Shown: piece by piece, positions 36,977 to 46,628 of the stretch
How positions within the stretch are numbered: the stretch's first letter is position 1
Layout of the letters: the number at the start of each line of letters is the position of its first letter
DNA from: Confluentibacter citreus
GTDB lineage: Bacteria > Bacteroidota > Bacteroidia > Flavobacteriales > Flavobacteriaceae
DNA length: 64,000 nucleotides
Direction of reading: 5' to 3'
Assembly: GCF_002807055.1 (NCBI RefSeq)
Contig: NZ_NIXN01000002.1
Coordinates: forward strand, 360,200-424,199
Program-made: the position numbers and the translations under genes
The notes under the pieces: model-generated
Told to the model about the DNA's origin: nothing
Database searches by the model: none
Seen by the model: the letters and a program-made list of their open reading frames with translations, nothing else

Positions 36977-38026
36977 TCAGTTTATTTGCTTAAGTTTATG
37001 AATATCTAAAATTTTAATATTTCTCCCTTCAATCTCAATAATACCCATATCCTTAAAACTAGAAAGTGTTCTAATCAAACTTTCCAATGCGATACCAGCG
37101 ACACTGGCTAAATCGTTTCGGGAGATTCTGATAGCATCTTCGGGTTTACGATTGAGTTTTTCTGCAAATTTTAATATGGTAGTTGCGGTTCGTTTTTTAA
37201 CCGAACTATAGGCCATTTGTAATAATTGGTCCTTTACCATGGTAAGATCTTCCGTGAGTAACTGTATAAGTTCTAAAGTTACTTTATGGTTACTGTTAAG
37301 CACCTCTTTGAGTTCGTTTTTTGAAATCCCAATTAAAACGGCATCTTGTATCGCGGTAGCGGTTTCTTGATAAGGGGTGTTTTGTGTAAACGAGGTGTAG
37401 CCAAACAAATCATCTTCTTTATATAATGCAGTTGTGAGGTCTTTTCCTTGGTCGTCTAGTTTATGGCATTTTATTAAACCTTTGGAAATTAAATAGATAT
37501 AATTAGAATTTTGCCCTTCACCATAAATCTCTTCACCTTGCGTAAAGTTTAAGGTGTCGCCATGATCATCAAAAAAGTTTTTAAGATCGTTAAGGGTTCT
37601 AAGTTCTTCTTCTTCAGGTGCTGTCTGTTCTTCTACATCATTTGCCTCTTTTATGATAGCTGCTTTAGCCAAACGGCTTTCTATGGCACTTATAAGTTCT
37701 TCTTCCTCAAATGGTTTTGTGATATAATCATCAGCTCCTAAGTCCATACCCTTTCTAACATCCTTACGCTCTGTTTTTGCCGATAAGAATATGAAAGGAA
37801 TATGCTTGGTTTTTTCATTTCCTGCCAAGCCTTCCAAAACGCCATACCCATCAAGTTCGGGCATCATGATGTCACAAATAATAATATCTGGTAAATTATC
37901 TTTTGCCATTTCCAAACCAATTTTACCGTTTGGAGCTGTAATAACATTATAATCGGATAGTTCTAATAATTCTGATGTATTTTCCCTTAAAATAACATCG
38001 TCTTCTATCAGTAATATGTTTTTCAT
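36977..38026 (-). CDS. Response regulator fused to a Crp-like DNA-binding module
   Basis: 349 residues. The receiver domain (1-125) has phospho-acceptor Asp52 (IIICDIMMPELDG), Asp9-Asp10 and Lys104. A linker rich in Glu follows (about 125-145), then a cNMP-binding-like domain (about 150-260) and a winged HTH (ISRNDLASVAGIALESLIRTLSSFKDMGII). Its recognition helix (ALESLIRTL) is nearly the same as that of the neighbouring Crp/FNR protein, so both could bind TGA-N6-TCA sites. It sits 95 bases after the histidine kinase gene, its probable phosphodonor. The fusion joins phosphorelay input to CRP-type output. Confidence 0.92.
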   Translation of the reverse strand: MKNILLIEDDVILRENTSELLELSDYNVITAPNGKIGLEMAKDNLPDIIICDIMMPELDGYGVLEGLAGNEKTKHIPFIFLSAKTERKDVRKGMDLGADDYITKPFEEEELISAIESRLAKAAIIKEANDVEEQTAPEEEELRTLNDLKNFFDDHGDTLNFTQGEEIYGEGQNSNYIYLISKGLIKCHKLDDQGKDLTTALYKEDDLFGYTSFTQNTPYQETATAIQDAVLIGISKNELKEVLNSNHKVTLELIQLLTEDLTMVKDQLLQMAYSSVKKRTATTILKFAEKLNRKPEDAIRISRNDLASVAGIALESLIRTLSSFKDMGIIEIEGRNIKILDIHKLKQIN

Positions 38027-38121
38027 AAGTAGTAAATATTTGCTTTTTCTAAAAAGGACATATGGTATCGCTTTGTTTTTATTAGTGGATGCTCAAGCAT
38101 ATTTTTCCTTAATATCTATAT

Positions 38122-39366
38122 TTATTGTTTAACTGTATTTGGCAACGTAATTACAAATTCGCTTCCTTTATTTTCTTCACTCCAAAAACTTATAGTACCT
38201 CCAAGATTTTCCAAATGGCTTTTCACAATATTCAACCCAATACCGGTACCTTGGGTAAGAAGTGCATTTTCTGCCCTAAAATAACGATTAAATATATTTT
38301 TTTGATCGTTAAGCGGAATACCTATGCCATTATCCTTAATCTTAAATGTGGTAGTTTTATCATTTTGCTTGATTTGAATATCCACTAAGGTATTTTCGGA
38401 GGAATATTTAATAGCATTATGCACTAAGTTGGACAATGCCAGCTCTACGATTTTTTCATCTTGAAACATGGAATAATCATCAATGTTCTCTGGATATTTT
38501 ATTTCCTGACCTTCTTTTAAAAGCATATTGGCATTATATACGACTTCATTAACGACTTTGCTTACTTTAAACGTGCAAAACTTATAATTAATTTTGCCTG
38601 TATCTAATTTTTCAATGGACAAAAAGTCGTTCAAAATATTATTAAGGTAATGCACTTTGTCTGAAATGGTTTTTACATGCTTATCCCTTTTTTCTTGTTG
38701 TTCTGTCAACTTATATTTACCCAACAGCATGGCCGAGGTTAAAATACCACTCAAGGGTGTTTTAAATTCATGGGACACCAATGATAAAAACTTTGTTTTC
38801 AATTCATTAAGTTCCTTTTCTTTTTTAAGGGCACTTTTTGTTTTATTTTGGGCCTCAATGCGTTTTTTGATTTCGGCATCGCGTTCTGAATTTACTGTTT
38901 TCAACTCTTCAACAGTATCACTTAAGGCTTTTGTACGCTCATTAACCTTTCTTTCTAATTCATTATTTAGTTCCTGAAGTTCAAGTTCTTGTTGCTTTCG
39001 TATAGAGATGTCTATAACCAATGCCATTACAAACGATTCCTTATTAATTTCTAAAGGATTCAAACCAGCTTCTACAGGAAATGTGTTGCCATTTTTATGC
39101 GCACCAAATAAATCACGCCCACGTCCCATTTGCCTGCTTTCCTTATGCTTCATAAACCCTTCTACATGGGCGCCATGGCCAGAATGATATTTTTGAGGAA
39201 TCAAAACATTAAGATGTTGACCAACAAGTTCATCTTTTTTATAACCAAACATGCGCTCAGCAGAAGCATTGGTTTCAACAATTTCTTGTTTACTATTTAC
39301 TACAATAACACCTTCTGATACGGCTTCAAAAAGTACATTAAAAATATCTTTTTCGTTCTGATACAT
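38122..39366 (-). CDS. Soluble PAS histidine kinase
   Basis: 414 residues without membrane segments. The PAS domain (about 8-122) has FixL-like wording: AERMFGYKKDELVGQHLNVLIPQ, with His64 at the place of the FixL heme ligand by my alignment, and GAHKNGNTFPVEAGL. A coiled coil (122-190) leads to the HisKA box with phospho-accepting His199 (LVSHEFKTPLSG). The HATPase domain has NLVHNAIKYSS, DNGIGIP and GTGIGLNIVKSHLENLGG. It is upstream of the receiver-Crp gene. A heme or redox ligand is plausible but untested, since some non-heme PAS domains share this histidine. Confidence 0.92.
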   Translation of the reverse strand: MYQNEKDIFNVLFEAVSEGVIVVNSKQEIVETNASAERMFGYKKDELVGQHLNVLIPQKYHSGHGAHVEGFMKHKESRQMGRGRDLFGAHKNGNTFPVEAGLNPLEINKESFVMALVIDISIRKQQELELQELNNELERKVNERTKALSDTVEELKTVNSERDAEIKKRIEAQNKTKSALKKEKELNELKTKFLSLVSHEFKTPLSGILTSAMLLGKYKLTEQQEKRDKHVKTISDKVHYLNNILNDFLSIEKLDTGKINYKFCTFKVSKVVNEVVYNANMLLKEGQEIKYPENIDDYSMFQDEKIVELALSNLVHNAIKYSSENTLVDIQIKQNDKTTTFKIKDNGIGIPLNDQKNIFNRYFRAENALLTQGTGIGLNIVKSHLENLGGTISFWSEENKGSEFVITLPNTVKQ

Positions 39367-39489
39367 TAATTGTATATCCTTTAAATTTTTTAATAAACCA
39401 AAATTAATTAAAATAATAGATGCTTGAAATTAAGGTTTGGTTAAAAATCACAAAACTCTCATTCATCGAATAAAAACAAATTTACGTTT

Positions 39490-40455
39490 TTAAATAATAC
39501 CTATCATTTTAGAATGTGCTATAGCCTGATGACTAAATTTAAAATAACAAACCGCCACACCTAAACTCTCAATATTGTTGAGGATTCTTTCAACTTTGGT
39601 TTTTGATTTCGATGTCTTTCTTATATAAACAGCTTTAATATTTTTTGGAAATATCTTACTAATTTGTTCATAAATATAGGGATCGCTTTGACTATCATCG
39701 CCAAGAAGCACATACTGTAAGTGTGGATAAAATGAAATGATTTCTTTAATCTTAACAAATTTATGATTGTGGCTACCTCGCCCCGTAAAGAGGAAATCTG
39801 AAATTCCTGCCTTAATATCACTTAGTTTGATAACCGCTTTTGGCAGTTCATGCAATCGTGCAAAAGAATCAATAAACTCATATAAGTTCCATTCACTGCT
39901 AGACACATAAAAAAAGGAGTTGGAAGCTACTTCATTGGTTTGCCCTGCTATACTTAAGGCTTTGTAATGTTGTACGACGTCTTCAAAAATTTTTCTGTTA
40001 TTAATATTTCTAAATAAAAGCACATATAGTTTTTTAAAAAAACTTCTGCTATGCGACATAAGAAAGGTATCATCTATATCCGAAATAATGCCAAGTTTAC
40101 TTTTAAATGGCTTTAAAATCTCACCAACATTCACAATGCCAAAATTATGAAGCTTACAAATCACTTCATAAGGATGCCACCCACTTTCTAAGGGCTCGTT
40201 AAATGGCACCGTAAATCTAAAAAAACCATCGTTTAACGTTTTAGTGGTTATCTCAAGGTTTTTAAATTTCAAGGTCACAACAGCATTGGGATAGGGTTTT
40301 ATCCTGAACATATGCACAATGGAAACCGCATGCCTAATACCCTTATTATCAAGTCGGTATTTATCTGGAGCCCATGACTGAAATACATGTCCAGAGACAA
40401 GAAGTTCCCCATCATTTACATAACCTCTGTACAATTTTAAATCAAGTTTTACCAA
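39490..40455 (-). CDS. App1-type phosphatidate phosphatase domain protein
   Basis: 321 residues. The HAD-like catalytic motif is ISDIDDTFLMS (Asp126, Asp128, Thr130), followed by SNSFFYVSSSEWNLYEFI and LLGDDSQSDPYIYEQI, all typical of the DUF2183/App1 family. Family members dephosphorylate phosphatidic acid. It is divergent from a diacylglycerol kinase-family gene only 62 bases away, so opposite reactions on diacylglycerol/phosphatidate are encoded back to back. No signal peptide. Confidence 0.87.
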   Translation of the reverse strand: MVKLDLKLYRGYVNDGELLVSGHVFQSWAPDKYRLDNKGIRHAVSIVHMFRIKPYPNAVVTLKFKNLEITTKTLNDGFFRFTVPFNEPLESGWHPYEVICKLHNFGIVNVGEILKPFKSKLGIISDIDDTFLMSHSRSFFKKLYVLLFRNINNRKIFEDVVQHYKALSIAGQTNEVASNSFFYVSSSEWNLYEFIDSFARLHELPKAVIKLSDIKAGISDFLFTGRGSHNHKFVKIKEIISFYPHLQYVLLGDDSQSDPYIYEQISKIFPKNIKAVYIRKTSKSKTKVERILNNIESLGVAVCYFKFSHQAIAHSKMIGII

Positions 40456-40517
40456 ATCAGAATTTATTTACTTAATTGACCGACAAATTACTTAATTTTA
40501 AACAATTATAAAGGTTT

Positions 40518-41405
40518 ATGAAATCAAAAATAAAATTGCTACTGGTAATCAATCCCATTTCAGGAGGTTCGGAAAAAGAGGACATTACTAAAGACATACA
40601 ACATATAGTTCTAAACCAGCATGCTACATTAGAAACTTACAAAACCACGGGCGAAAACGATGAAAAACATATTAAAGACATCGTAGAAAAAAAATCCATT
40701 GATAGGATTTTAGTCGCCGGTGGAGACGGTACTATACAGCTCGTGGCAAAAGCTGTTTTGGAATTAGACATTCCCTTAGGTATTATTCCTGCTGGGTCTG
40801 CTAATGGATTGGCATCTAATTTCAATTTACCTGATAGCCTCGAAGACCAAGTTAAGATTGTCTTAGGCGATGAGTTTATTAATATGGATGTTATTTCAGT
40901 AAACAATCATCTTTGCCTTCATATTGCTGATATTGGTATTAATGCCCTTTTGATTAAAAACTACGAAAACTCCTCGCTGAGGGGAAAATTAGGGTATGCG
41001 CTTCAAACCATTCCCACGCTTGTAGAATCGGATTTGCCCTATCGTTTTTCCATAGAAATAAACGGAGAAGAATTACAAAAAGCTGGTATTATGGTAGCCA
41101 TTGCAAACGCCAACCAATTTGGCACTGGAGCTGTCATCAATCCCGAAGGCAAAATGAATGATGGCATTTTTGAAGTATTGCTTTTTAAAAAAATGGATGT
41201 TTTCGATATTTTAAATACCTTAAGCGAAACGTCTGTAAGAGATCCTGCATTTGTAGAATCCTTCGCTACCAAAAAAGTAACTATACACTGCAAGAAAAAA
41301 ATACCGCTTCAAGTGGATGGTGAATTTATTGGCGAAGTGGAAACTATTGTGGCAACGATACTTCCTTCAAAAATAAAAATCATGTTGCCAAGCAAAACTG
41401 TTTAA
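40518..41405 (+). CDS. Diacylglycerol/lipid kinase family protein (YegS-like)
   Basis: 295 residues with NPISGGSEKEDI at the N terminus and the nucleotide-binding GGDGT motif at residues 68-72 (LVAGGDGTIQLVAKA), then GIIPAGSANGLASNF. These are the signatures of the DAGK catalytic domain. The C-terminal beta-sandwich ends FIGEVETIVATILPSKIKIML. The lipid substrate is not certain. Its divergent neighbour is an App1-like phosphatase. Confidence 0.9.
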   Translation: MKSKIKLLLVINPISGGSEKEDITKDIQHIVLNQHATLETYKTTGENDEKHIKDIVEKKSIDRILVAGGDGTIQLVAKAVLELDIPLGIIPAGSANGLASNFNLPDSLEDQVKIVLGDEFINMDVISVNNHLCLHIADIGINALLIKNYENSSLRGKLGYALQTIPTLVESDLPYRFSIEINGEELQKAGIMVAIANANQFGTGAVINPEGKMNDGIFEVLLFKKMDVFDILNTLSETSVRDPAFVESFATKKVTIHCKKKIPLQVDGEFIGEVETIVATILPSKIKIMLPSKTV

Positions 41406-41447
41406 ATTGATTTGGAAATAACATTTGTTCTTTCATTATCTTAAAAC

Positions 41448-41491
41448 ATGACGAATATCATATTTTAAAGAAACTTCAATTTTGAAATTTG
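41448..41491 (+). promoter_or_regulatory. FNR-type promoter of ccoI
   Basis: Site ATGACGAATATCAT (41448-41461) fits ATGA-N6-TCAT. The -7 element GAAATTTG (41484-41491) matches TAnnTTTG in 7 of 8 positions, centred exactly 33 bp downstream of the site centre, 28 bases before the ATG. Confidence 0.62.
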
Positions 41492-41518
41492 CCCTAGGTA
41501 TAAATTGAGCAAATAATA

Positions 41519-43894
41519 ATGAACCAACACGCATGTTTTCACTGTGGCTTAGACGCCTCAACAACGCATATTGTTTATGACGAAAAATCATTTTGTTGTC
41601 AAGGTTGTAAAACAGTGTACCAAATTTTTTCTGAAAACGATTTAACCTGCTACTACGATTTACAAACCGCTCCAGGTGCCACACCCAAAGACATTGAGGG
41701 CAAGTACAACTTTTTAGAAAACACCAAAATAATAGAACAATTACTGGAATTTAATGATGATTCTACCCAAATTGTTTCACTTTATATACCACACATCCAC
41801 TGTAGTTCGTGTATTTGGATTTTAGAGAACCTCAACAAATTACATCCGTCCATAAGTGCCTCAACAGTAAATTTTGGCAAAAAAACCGTTCGGGTAACTT
41901 TTAATGCCGAAATACTCTCATTAAAAAACTTGGTAACCCTATTAAGTAGTATTGGTTACGAGCCCTTTATAAGTTTAGACGATTATAGTGTGGGCAAAAA
42001 ACACATTGATAGGTCTTTAATTTACAAATTGGGTATTGCTGGTTTTGCCTTTGGAAACGTCATGTTTTTATCATTCCCAGAATATTTTGAAGTTGGCGAA
42101 TTCTGGCTCGAGCAATTTAAACCTCTATTTAGGTGGTTGATGTTTGCGTTTTCCGTTCCTGTTATATTTTATTCAGCACAAGATTATTTTATTTCGGCCT
42201 ATAAAGGACTTCGGTCTAAGATTCTAAATATTGATGTGCCCATCGCTTTGGGTGCTGCTGTTTTATTTATTCGAAGTACCGTCGAAATCATGTTTGATAT
42301 TGGTTCTGGCTTTTTCGATAGTCTAACTGGTCTTATTTTCTTTTTATTGCTTGGGAAATTCTTCCAGCAAAAAACCTATGCCTTTTTATCGTTTGAACGC
42401 GATTATAAATCTTATTTCCCTATCGGAATCACCAAAATAACTCCTGACGGAAAAGAAGAATCCGTCCAAGTATATGATATTGAAAAAGGTGACCGGCTTT
42501 TAATTAGAAATGAAGAACTCATCCCTGTGGATTGTATTTTAATAAAAGGGAATGCGCGGATTGATTATAGTTTTGTAACAGGCGAATCCAAAACGGTCAG
42601 TAAACAATCAGGGGACAAACTATTCGCGGGCGGCAAGCAATTGAATGGCACTATAGAAGTGGATGTTTTAAAATCGGTTGAGCAAAGCTATCTAACCCAA
42701 CTTTGGAGCAACGATGTGTTTAAAAAGGACAAATCGTTAGCCTTCACCAATATTACCAATCAAATAAGTAAACGTTTTACCATTAGCCTTTTAATAATCG
42801 CTGTAATAGCGACGACATTTTGGTTGATAGTAGATTCAAGCAAAGCCATAAACGTTTTTACATCCGTATTAATTATTGCCTGTCCATGTGCTCTGGCATT
42901 AGCTGCTCCTTTTACGTTTGGTAATGTGCTTCGCATTTTGGGCAAGAAAAAATTCTACTTAAAAAATGCCAGTGTTATTGAACAATTGGCTAAAATAGAC
43001 ACCATTATTTTCGATAAAACAGGTACCATTACCGCCAATAAAGAAACATCCATTGCTTATGAAGGCATCTCGCTTTCTAAAGATGAAGAAGTGTTGTTAA
43101 AAAGCACGTTGAGAGGTTCCAACCATCCGTTAAGCAGATCGTTATACCACCTTTTAAACGAACATAACATTCTCACTTTAGATAGGTATGAAGAATATTT
43201 GGGAAAAGGCATTGAAGCGCAATACAAACAAGATTCCATAAAAATTGGCTCTGCTCCTTTTGTTGGCTACGCGTCTGAAACCGCCACTTTAAACACAGCT
43301 GTTCACATAAGTAGCAACAACAAGTATAAAGGAAAATTTACTTTTTACAATGCCTATCGAAAAGGTTTGTCACAGTTATTCAACAAACTAAAGCAAGATT
43401 ATGATTTGGTGATTCTTTCAGGAGACAACGAAGGCGAAAAAGACAATCTTACCAAATTACTTCCCACAAAAACCAAGCTATTGTTCAATCAAAAACCAGA
43501 AGACAAGCTGGAATATATTAAATACCATCAAAGTGAAGGCGCACATGTGTTGATGATTGGCGATGGTTTAAATGATGCAGGTGCCTTGGCACAAAGCCAT
43601 GTTGGCATTGCCATTTCTGAAAACGTGAATGTGTTTTCACCCGCTTGTGATGCCATACTGGATGCTTCAAAATTCAACGAATTGTATGATTATATAAAAG
43701 CATCCAAATCGGCTATAAACATCGTTAAGTGGAGTTTTGTATTGTCGTTTCTATACAATTGCATCGGACTTTATTTTGCGGTTACAGGGCAATTAGAACC
43801 TGTTGTCGCTGCTATATTAATGCCGTTAAGCTCGATAAGCATTGTTGCTTTTACAACCATTTTCACCAATGTAATAGGTAGAAAAATAAACTAA
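41519..43894 (+). CDS. ccoI: Copper-type P1B ATPase for cbb3 oxidase assembly (CcoI/FixI-like)
   Basis: 791 residues. A Cys-rich N-terminal module (CFHCG, then SFCCQGC; Cys6, 9, 26, 27, 30) precedes a heavy-metal-associated domain with CSSC (Cys95, Cys98). The membrane domain has the transport motif CPC (Cys455-Pro-Cys457). The phosphorylation site is DKTGTIT (Asp499), and GDGLND (from Gly681) is the hinge. This extended N-terminal form is the CcoI type, exporting copper for the cbb3 active site. It lies just before ccoS-NO-Q-P, with its own FNR-type promoter at 41448-41491. Confidence 0.92.
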   Translation: MNQHACFHCGLDASTTHIVYDEKSFCCQGCKTVYQIFSENDLTCYYDLQTAPGATPKDIEGKYNFLENTKIIEQLLEFNDDSTQIVSLYIPHIHCSSCIWILENLNKLHPSISASTVNFGKKTVRVTFNAEILSLKNLVTLLSSIGYEPFISLDDYSVGKKHIDRSLIYKLGIAGFAFGNVMFLSFPEYFEVGEFWLEQFKPLFRWLMFAFSVPVIFYSAQDYFISAYKGLRSKILNIDVPIALGAAVLFIRSTVEIMFDIGSGFFDSLTGLIFFLLLGKFFQQKTYAFLSFERDYKSYFPIGITKITPDGKEESVQVYDIEKGDRLLIRNEELIPVDCILIKGNARIDYSFVTGESKTVSKQSGDKLFAGGKQLNGTIEVDVLKSVEQSYLTQLWSNDVFKKDKSLAFTNITNQISKRFTISLLIIAVIATTFWLIVDSSKAINVFTSVLIIACPCALALAAPFTFGNVLRILGKKKFYLKNASVIEQLAKIDTIIFDKTGTITANKETSIAYEGISLSKDEEVLLKSTLRGSNHPLSRSLYHLLNEHNILTLDRYEEYLGKGIEAQYKQDSIKIGSAPFVGYASETATLNTAVHISSNNKYKGKFTFYNAYRKGLSQLFNKLKQDYDLVILSGDNEGEKDNLTKLLPTKTKLLFNQKPEDKLEYIKYHQSEGAHVLMIGDGLNDAGALAQSHVGIAISENVNVFSPACDAILDASKFNELYDYIKASKSAINIVKWSFVLSFLYNCIGLYFAVTGQLEPVVAAILMPLSSISIVAFTTIFTNVIGRKIN

Positions 43895-43975
43895 ATAAGA
43901 CATTACTAAACGAATAATTATTATAATTTAAACACCAATAAAAACTCATGGCAATTAAAAAGTATAACACCAAAT

Positions 43976-44019
43976 ATGACAAATGTCATTTTTTACAAAA
44001 ACAGATAAGGATATTTTTG
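43976..44019 (+). promoter_or_regulatory. FNR-type promoter of the cbb3 oxidase operon
   Basis: Site ATGACAAATGTCAT (43976-43989), inverted repeat ATGACA / TGTCAT, with -7 box TATTTTTG (44012-44019) centred exactly 33 bp downstream and 21 bases before the ccoS ATG. Confidence 0.75.
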
Positions 44020-44039
44020 AACCATAACTTCAAGTAGGT

Positions 44040-44225
44040 ATGAGTGTTATTTATGTTTTATTAACGATAAGCATTATTGTAGCTATTGGCTTTTTTATTG
44101 CTTTTATAATAGCTATAAGAAACGGACAATTTGACGATAGTTACACCCCATCTGTTCGCATGCTGTTTGAAGACGAACTCATTAAAGAAAAATCCAAAAA
44201 ATCAATACTAACCAAAAAAGATTAA
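44040..44225 (+). CDS. ccoS: cbb3 oxidase maturation protein CcoS
   Basis: 61 residues: one membrane helix (MSVIYVLLTISIIVAIGFFIAFIIAI) followed by FDDSYTPSVRMLFED, the conserved CcoS pattern (GQFDDxxTPxxRML). Needed for cofactor insertion into cbb3 oxidase. First gene of the operon, 11 bases before ccoNO. Confidence 0.92.
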   Translation: MSVIYVLLTISIIVAIGFFIAFIIAIRNGQFDDSYTPSVRMLFEDELIKEKSKKSILTKKD

Positions 44226-44236
44226 CAACCACAACT

Positions 44237-46420
44237 ATGGAAATACAGCAATTTCAATACGATAATAAAATCGTTAAAAACTTTATCTATGCCACCATGC
44301 TTTGGGGTGTTGTAGGTATGTTGGTAGGTTTACTTCTTGCCTTTTTGTTTTTATTCCCAAACTTAACCGATGGCATTTCCTGGCTAAGTTTTGGTCGTTT
44401 ACGACCATTACACACCAATGCCGTTATTTTTGCTTTTGTGGGTAATGCTATTTTTGCGGGGGTTTACTACTCTACACAACGCTTACTTAAAGCCAGAATG
44501 TTTAGCGATGTATTAAGCAAAATCAACTTCTGGGGTTGGCAACTTATTATTGTTGCGGCTGCCATAACCTTACCGTTAGGTTATACCTCATCAAAAGAAT
44601 ACGCTGAATTGGAGTGGCCAATAGATATTGCTATCGCCGTGGTATGGGTGGTTTTTGGATGGAACTTAATTGGTACCATATTAAAAAGAAGACAACGCCA
44701 TTTATATGTTGCTATTTGGTTTTACATAGCCACATTTGTAACCGTTGCCGTATTACATATTTTCAACAGTTTAGAACTTCCTGTAAGTGGTTTAAAAAGT
44801 TACTCGGTTTATGCAGGAGTGCAAGATGCCTTGGTACAATGGTGGTACGGGCATAATGCCGTAGCATTCTTTTTAACAACACCGTTTTTAGGATTGATGT
44901 ATTATTTTGTACCTAAAGCAGCTAATAGACCTGTGTATTCTTACAGACTTTCCATTATTCACTTTTGGTCGTTAATCTTCATCTATATTTGGGCAGGCCC
45001 ACATCATTTATTATATACAGCCTTGCCAGAATGGGCACAAAATTTGGGTGTTGCGTTTTCGGTGATGTTATTAATGCCATCTTGGGGCGGTATGATAAAC
45101 GGATTGCTAACACTACGTGGTGCTTGGGACAAAGTACGTGTTGATCCGGTTTTGAAATTCATGGTCGTTGCTATTACTGGTTATGGTATGGCAACGTTTG
45201 AAGGGCCAACATTATCACTTAAAAACGTAAATGCCGTAGCCCATTTTACCGACTGGATTATTGCCCACGTACACGTTGGAGCCTTGGCTTGGAACGGTTT
45301 CCTTACGTTTGGTATGATTTACTGGTTGGTTCCAAGACTTTTTAAAACCAATCTATATTCCATTGGATTAGCAAATCTACATTTCTGGATTGGCACCCTA
45401 GGTATCATTATGTATGCATTACCATTATATGTTGCTGGATTTACCCAATATTCCATGTGGCAACAGTTTAACCCTGATGGCACCTTAGTTTACGGAAACT
45501 TTTTAGAAACCGTTACCGAAATCATGCCTATGTACTGGATGCGCGCCATTGGTGGGACATTATTTCTTACAGGTATGCTCATCATGGTTTACAATGTAAT
45601 TATCACCATAAAACAAGGTAGTCGTGTTGAAGATGAATTGGCTGAAGCTGCTGCCCTAGAACGAGTTACCAAAAAACGTACTGCTGGTGAAGGTTGGCAC
45701 TCTTGGTTAGAGCGCAGACCGGTACAATTAACCATCCTAGCTACTGTTGCCATATTAATTGGTGGTATCATTCAAATTGTACCAACCATTATGGTAAAAT
45801 CGAACATTCCCACTATTTCAAGTGTTAAACCATACACGCCTTTAGAATTGGAAGGGCGTGATATTTACATTCGTGAGGGCTGTGTTGGTTGTCATTCACA
45901 AATGATTCGTCCGTTCAGACATGAAGTTGAGCGCTATGGAGACTATTCTAAAGCTGGTGAATATGTGTACGACCATCCATTTTTATGGGGAAGTAAACGT
46001 ACGGGGCCAGATTTACATAGAATTGGTGGCAAATATTCTGATAACTGGCACTTTAACCACATGTACGACCCACAAAGTACCTCATCGGGTTCCATCATGC
46101 CTCGTTACCAATGGTTGATTAGTGATGAATTGGATAAATCGTTAACCGAAACCAAAATGAAAGCAATGGTGTCTTTAGGGGTTCCTTATACCGAGGAAGA
46201 TATAGCCAATGCTCAAGAGCATATGCTGAAGCAAGGGACCGACATTGAGAAAAAATTATATACCGATCCGGATTTTGTGAATTCTTATGAAGCTGACAAA
46301 AAATATGCTACCGAAAATGGCGAAACTTTTGTTGAAATGAGAAACAGGGAAATTGTTGCCATGATAGCCTATTTGCAGCGCTTAGGCACCGATATAAAAG
46401 TAGAAACCAATCAACAATAA
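44237..46420 (+). CDS. ccoNO: cbb3-type cytochrome c oxidase subunits I and II fused (CcoN-CcoO)
   Basis: 727 residues. The N-terminal ~480 residues are the heme-copper oxidase subunit CcoN, with the histidine-bearing helices (RPLHTNAVIFAFVGNA, WWYGHNAVAFFLTTPFLG, GPHHLLYTALPEW, HFTDWIIAHVHVGALAWNG). The C-terminal part is the CcoO cytochrome c domain with one CXXCH (Cys549, Cys552, His553 in EGCVGCHSQMIRP) and WGSKRTGPDLHRIGGKY. The fusion is the usual Bacteroidota form. It reduces oxygen at low concentration while pumping protons. Confidence 0.96.
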   Translation: MEIQQFQYDNKIVKNFIYATMLWGVVGMLVGLLLAFLFLFPNLTDGISWLSFGRLRPLHTNAVIFAFVGNAIFAGVYYSTQRLLKARMFSDVLSKINFWGWQLIIVAAAITLPLGYTSSKEYAELEWPIDIAIAVVWVVFGWNLIGTILKRRQRHLYVAIWFYIATFVTVAVLHIFNSLELPVSGLKSYSVYAGVQDALVQWWYGHNAVAFFLTTPFLGLMYYFVPKAANRPVYSYRLSIIHFWSLIFIYIWAGPHHLLYTALPEWAQNLGVAFSVMLLMPSWGGMINGLLTLRGAWDKVRVDPVLKFMVVAITGYGMATFEGPTLSLKNVNAVAHFTDWIIAHVHVGALAWNGFLTFGMIYWLVPRLFKTNLYSIGLANLHFWIGTLGIIMYALPLYVAGFTQYSMWQQFNPDGTLVYGNFLETVTEIMPMYWMRAIGGTLFLTGMLIMVYNVIITIKQGSRVEDELAEAAALERVTKKRTAGEGWHSWLERRPVQLTILATVAILIGGIIQIVPTIMVKSNIPTISSVKPYTPLELEGRDIYIREGCVGCHSQMIRPFRHEVERYGDYSKAGEYVYDHPFLWGSKRTGPDLHRIGGKYSDNWHFNHMYDPQSTSSGSIMPRYQWLISDELDKSLTETKMKAMVSLGVPYTEEDIANAQEHMLKQGTDIEKKLYTDPDFVNSYEADKKYATENGETFVEMRNREIVAMIAYLQRLGTDIKVETNQQ

Positions 46421-46439
46421 CCATCAAAACAATTAGATT

Positions 46440-46628
46440 ATGTTAAAATTCATAAAAGGTCACATGGAGAGTATGGAGGGTATAGAGATTTACCCCATCC
46501 TATCACTTCTCATTTTCTTTATCTTTTTTGTAATTCTTTTTTGGTGGGTGTTTACAGCTAAAAAAGACTATATCAAAACCGTAAGCCATATTCCATTAGA
46601 AAACCACCAAAACGACACAGAACTATGA
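46440..46628 (+). CDS. ccoQ: CcoQ-like small subunit of cbb3 oxidase
   Basis: 62 residues with one membrane helix (YPILSLLIFFIFFVILFWWVFTAKKDYI) and a short polar tail. Size and position between ccoNO and ccoP match CcoQ/FixQ. Its stop overlaps the ccoP start (ATGA), indicating translational coupling. Confidence 0.82.
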   Translation: MLKFIKGHMESMEGIEIYPILSLLIFFIFFVILFWWVFTAKKDYIKTVSHIPLENHQNDTEL

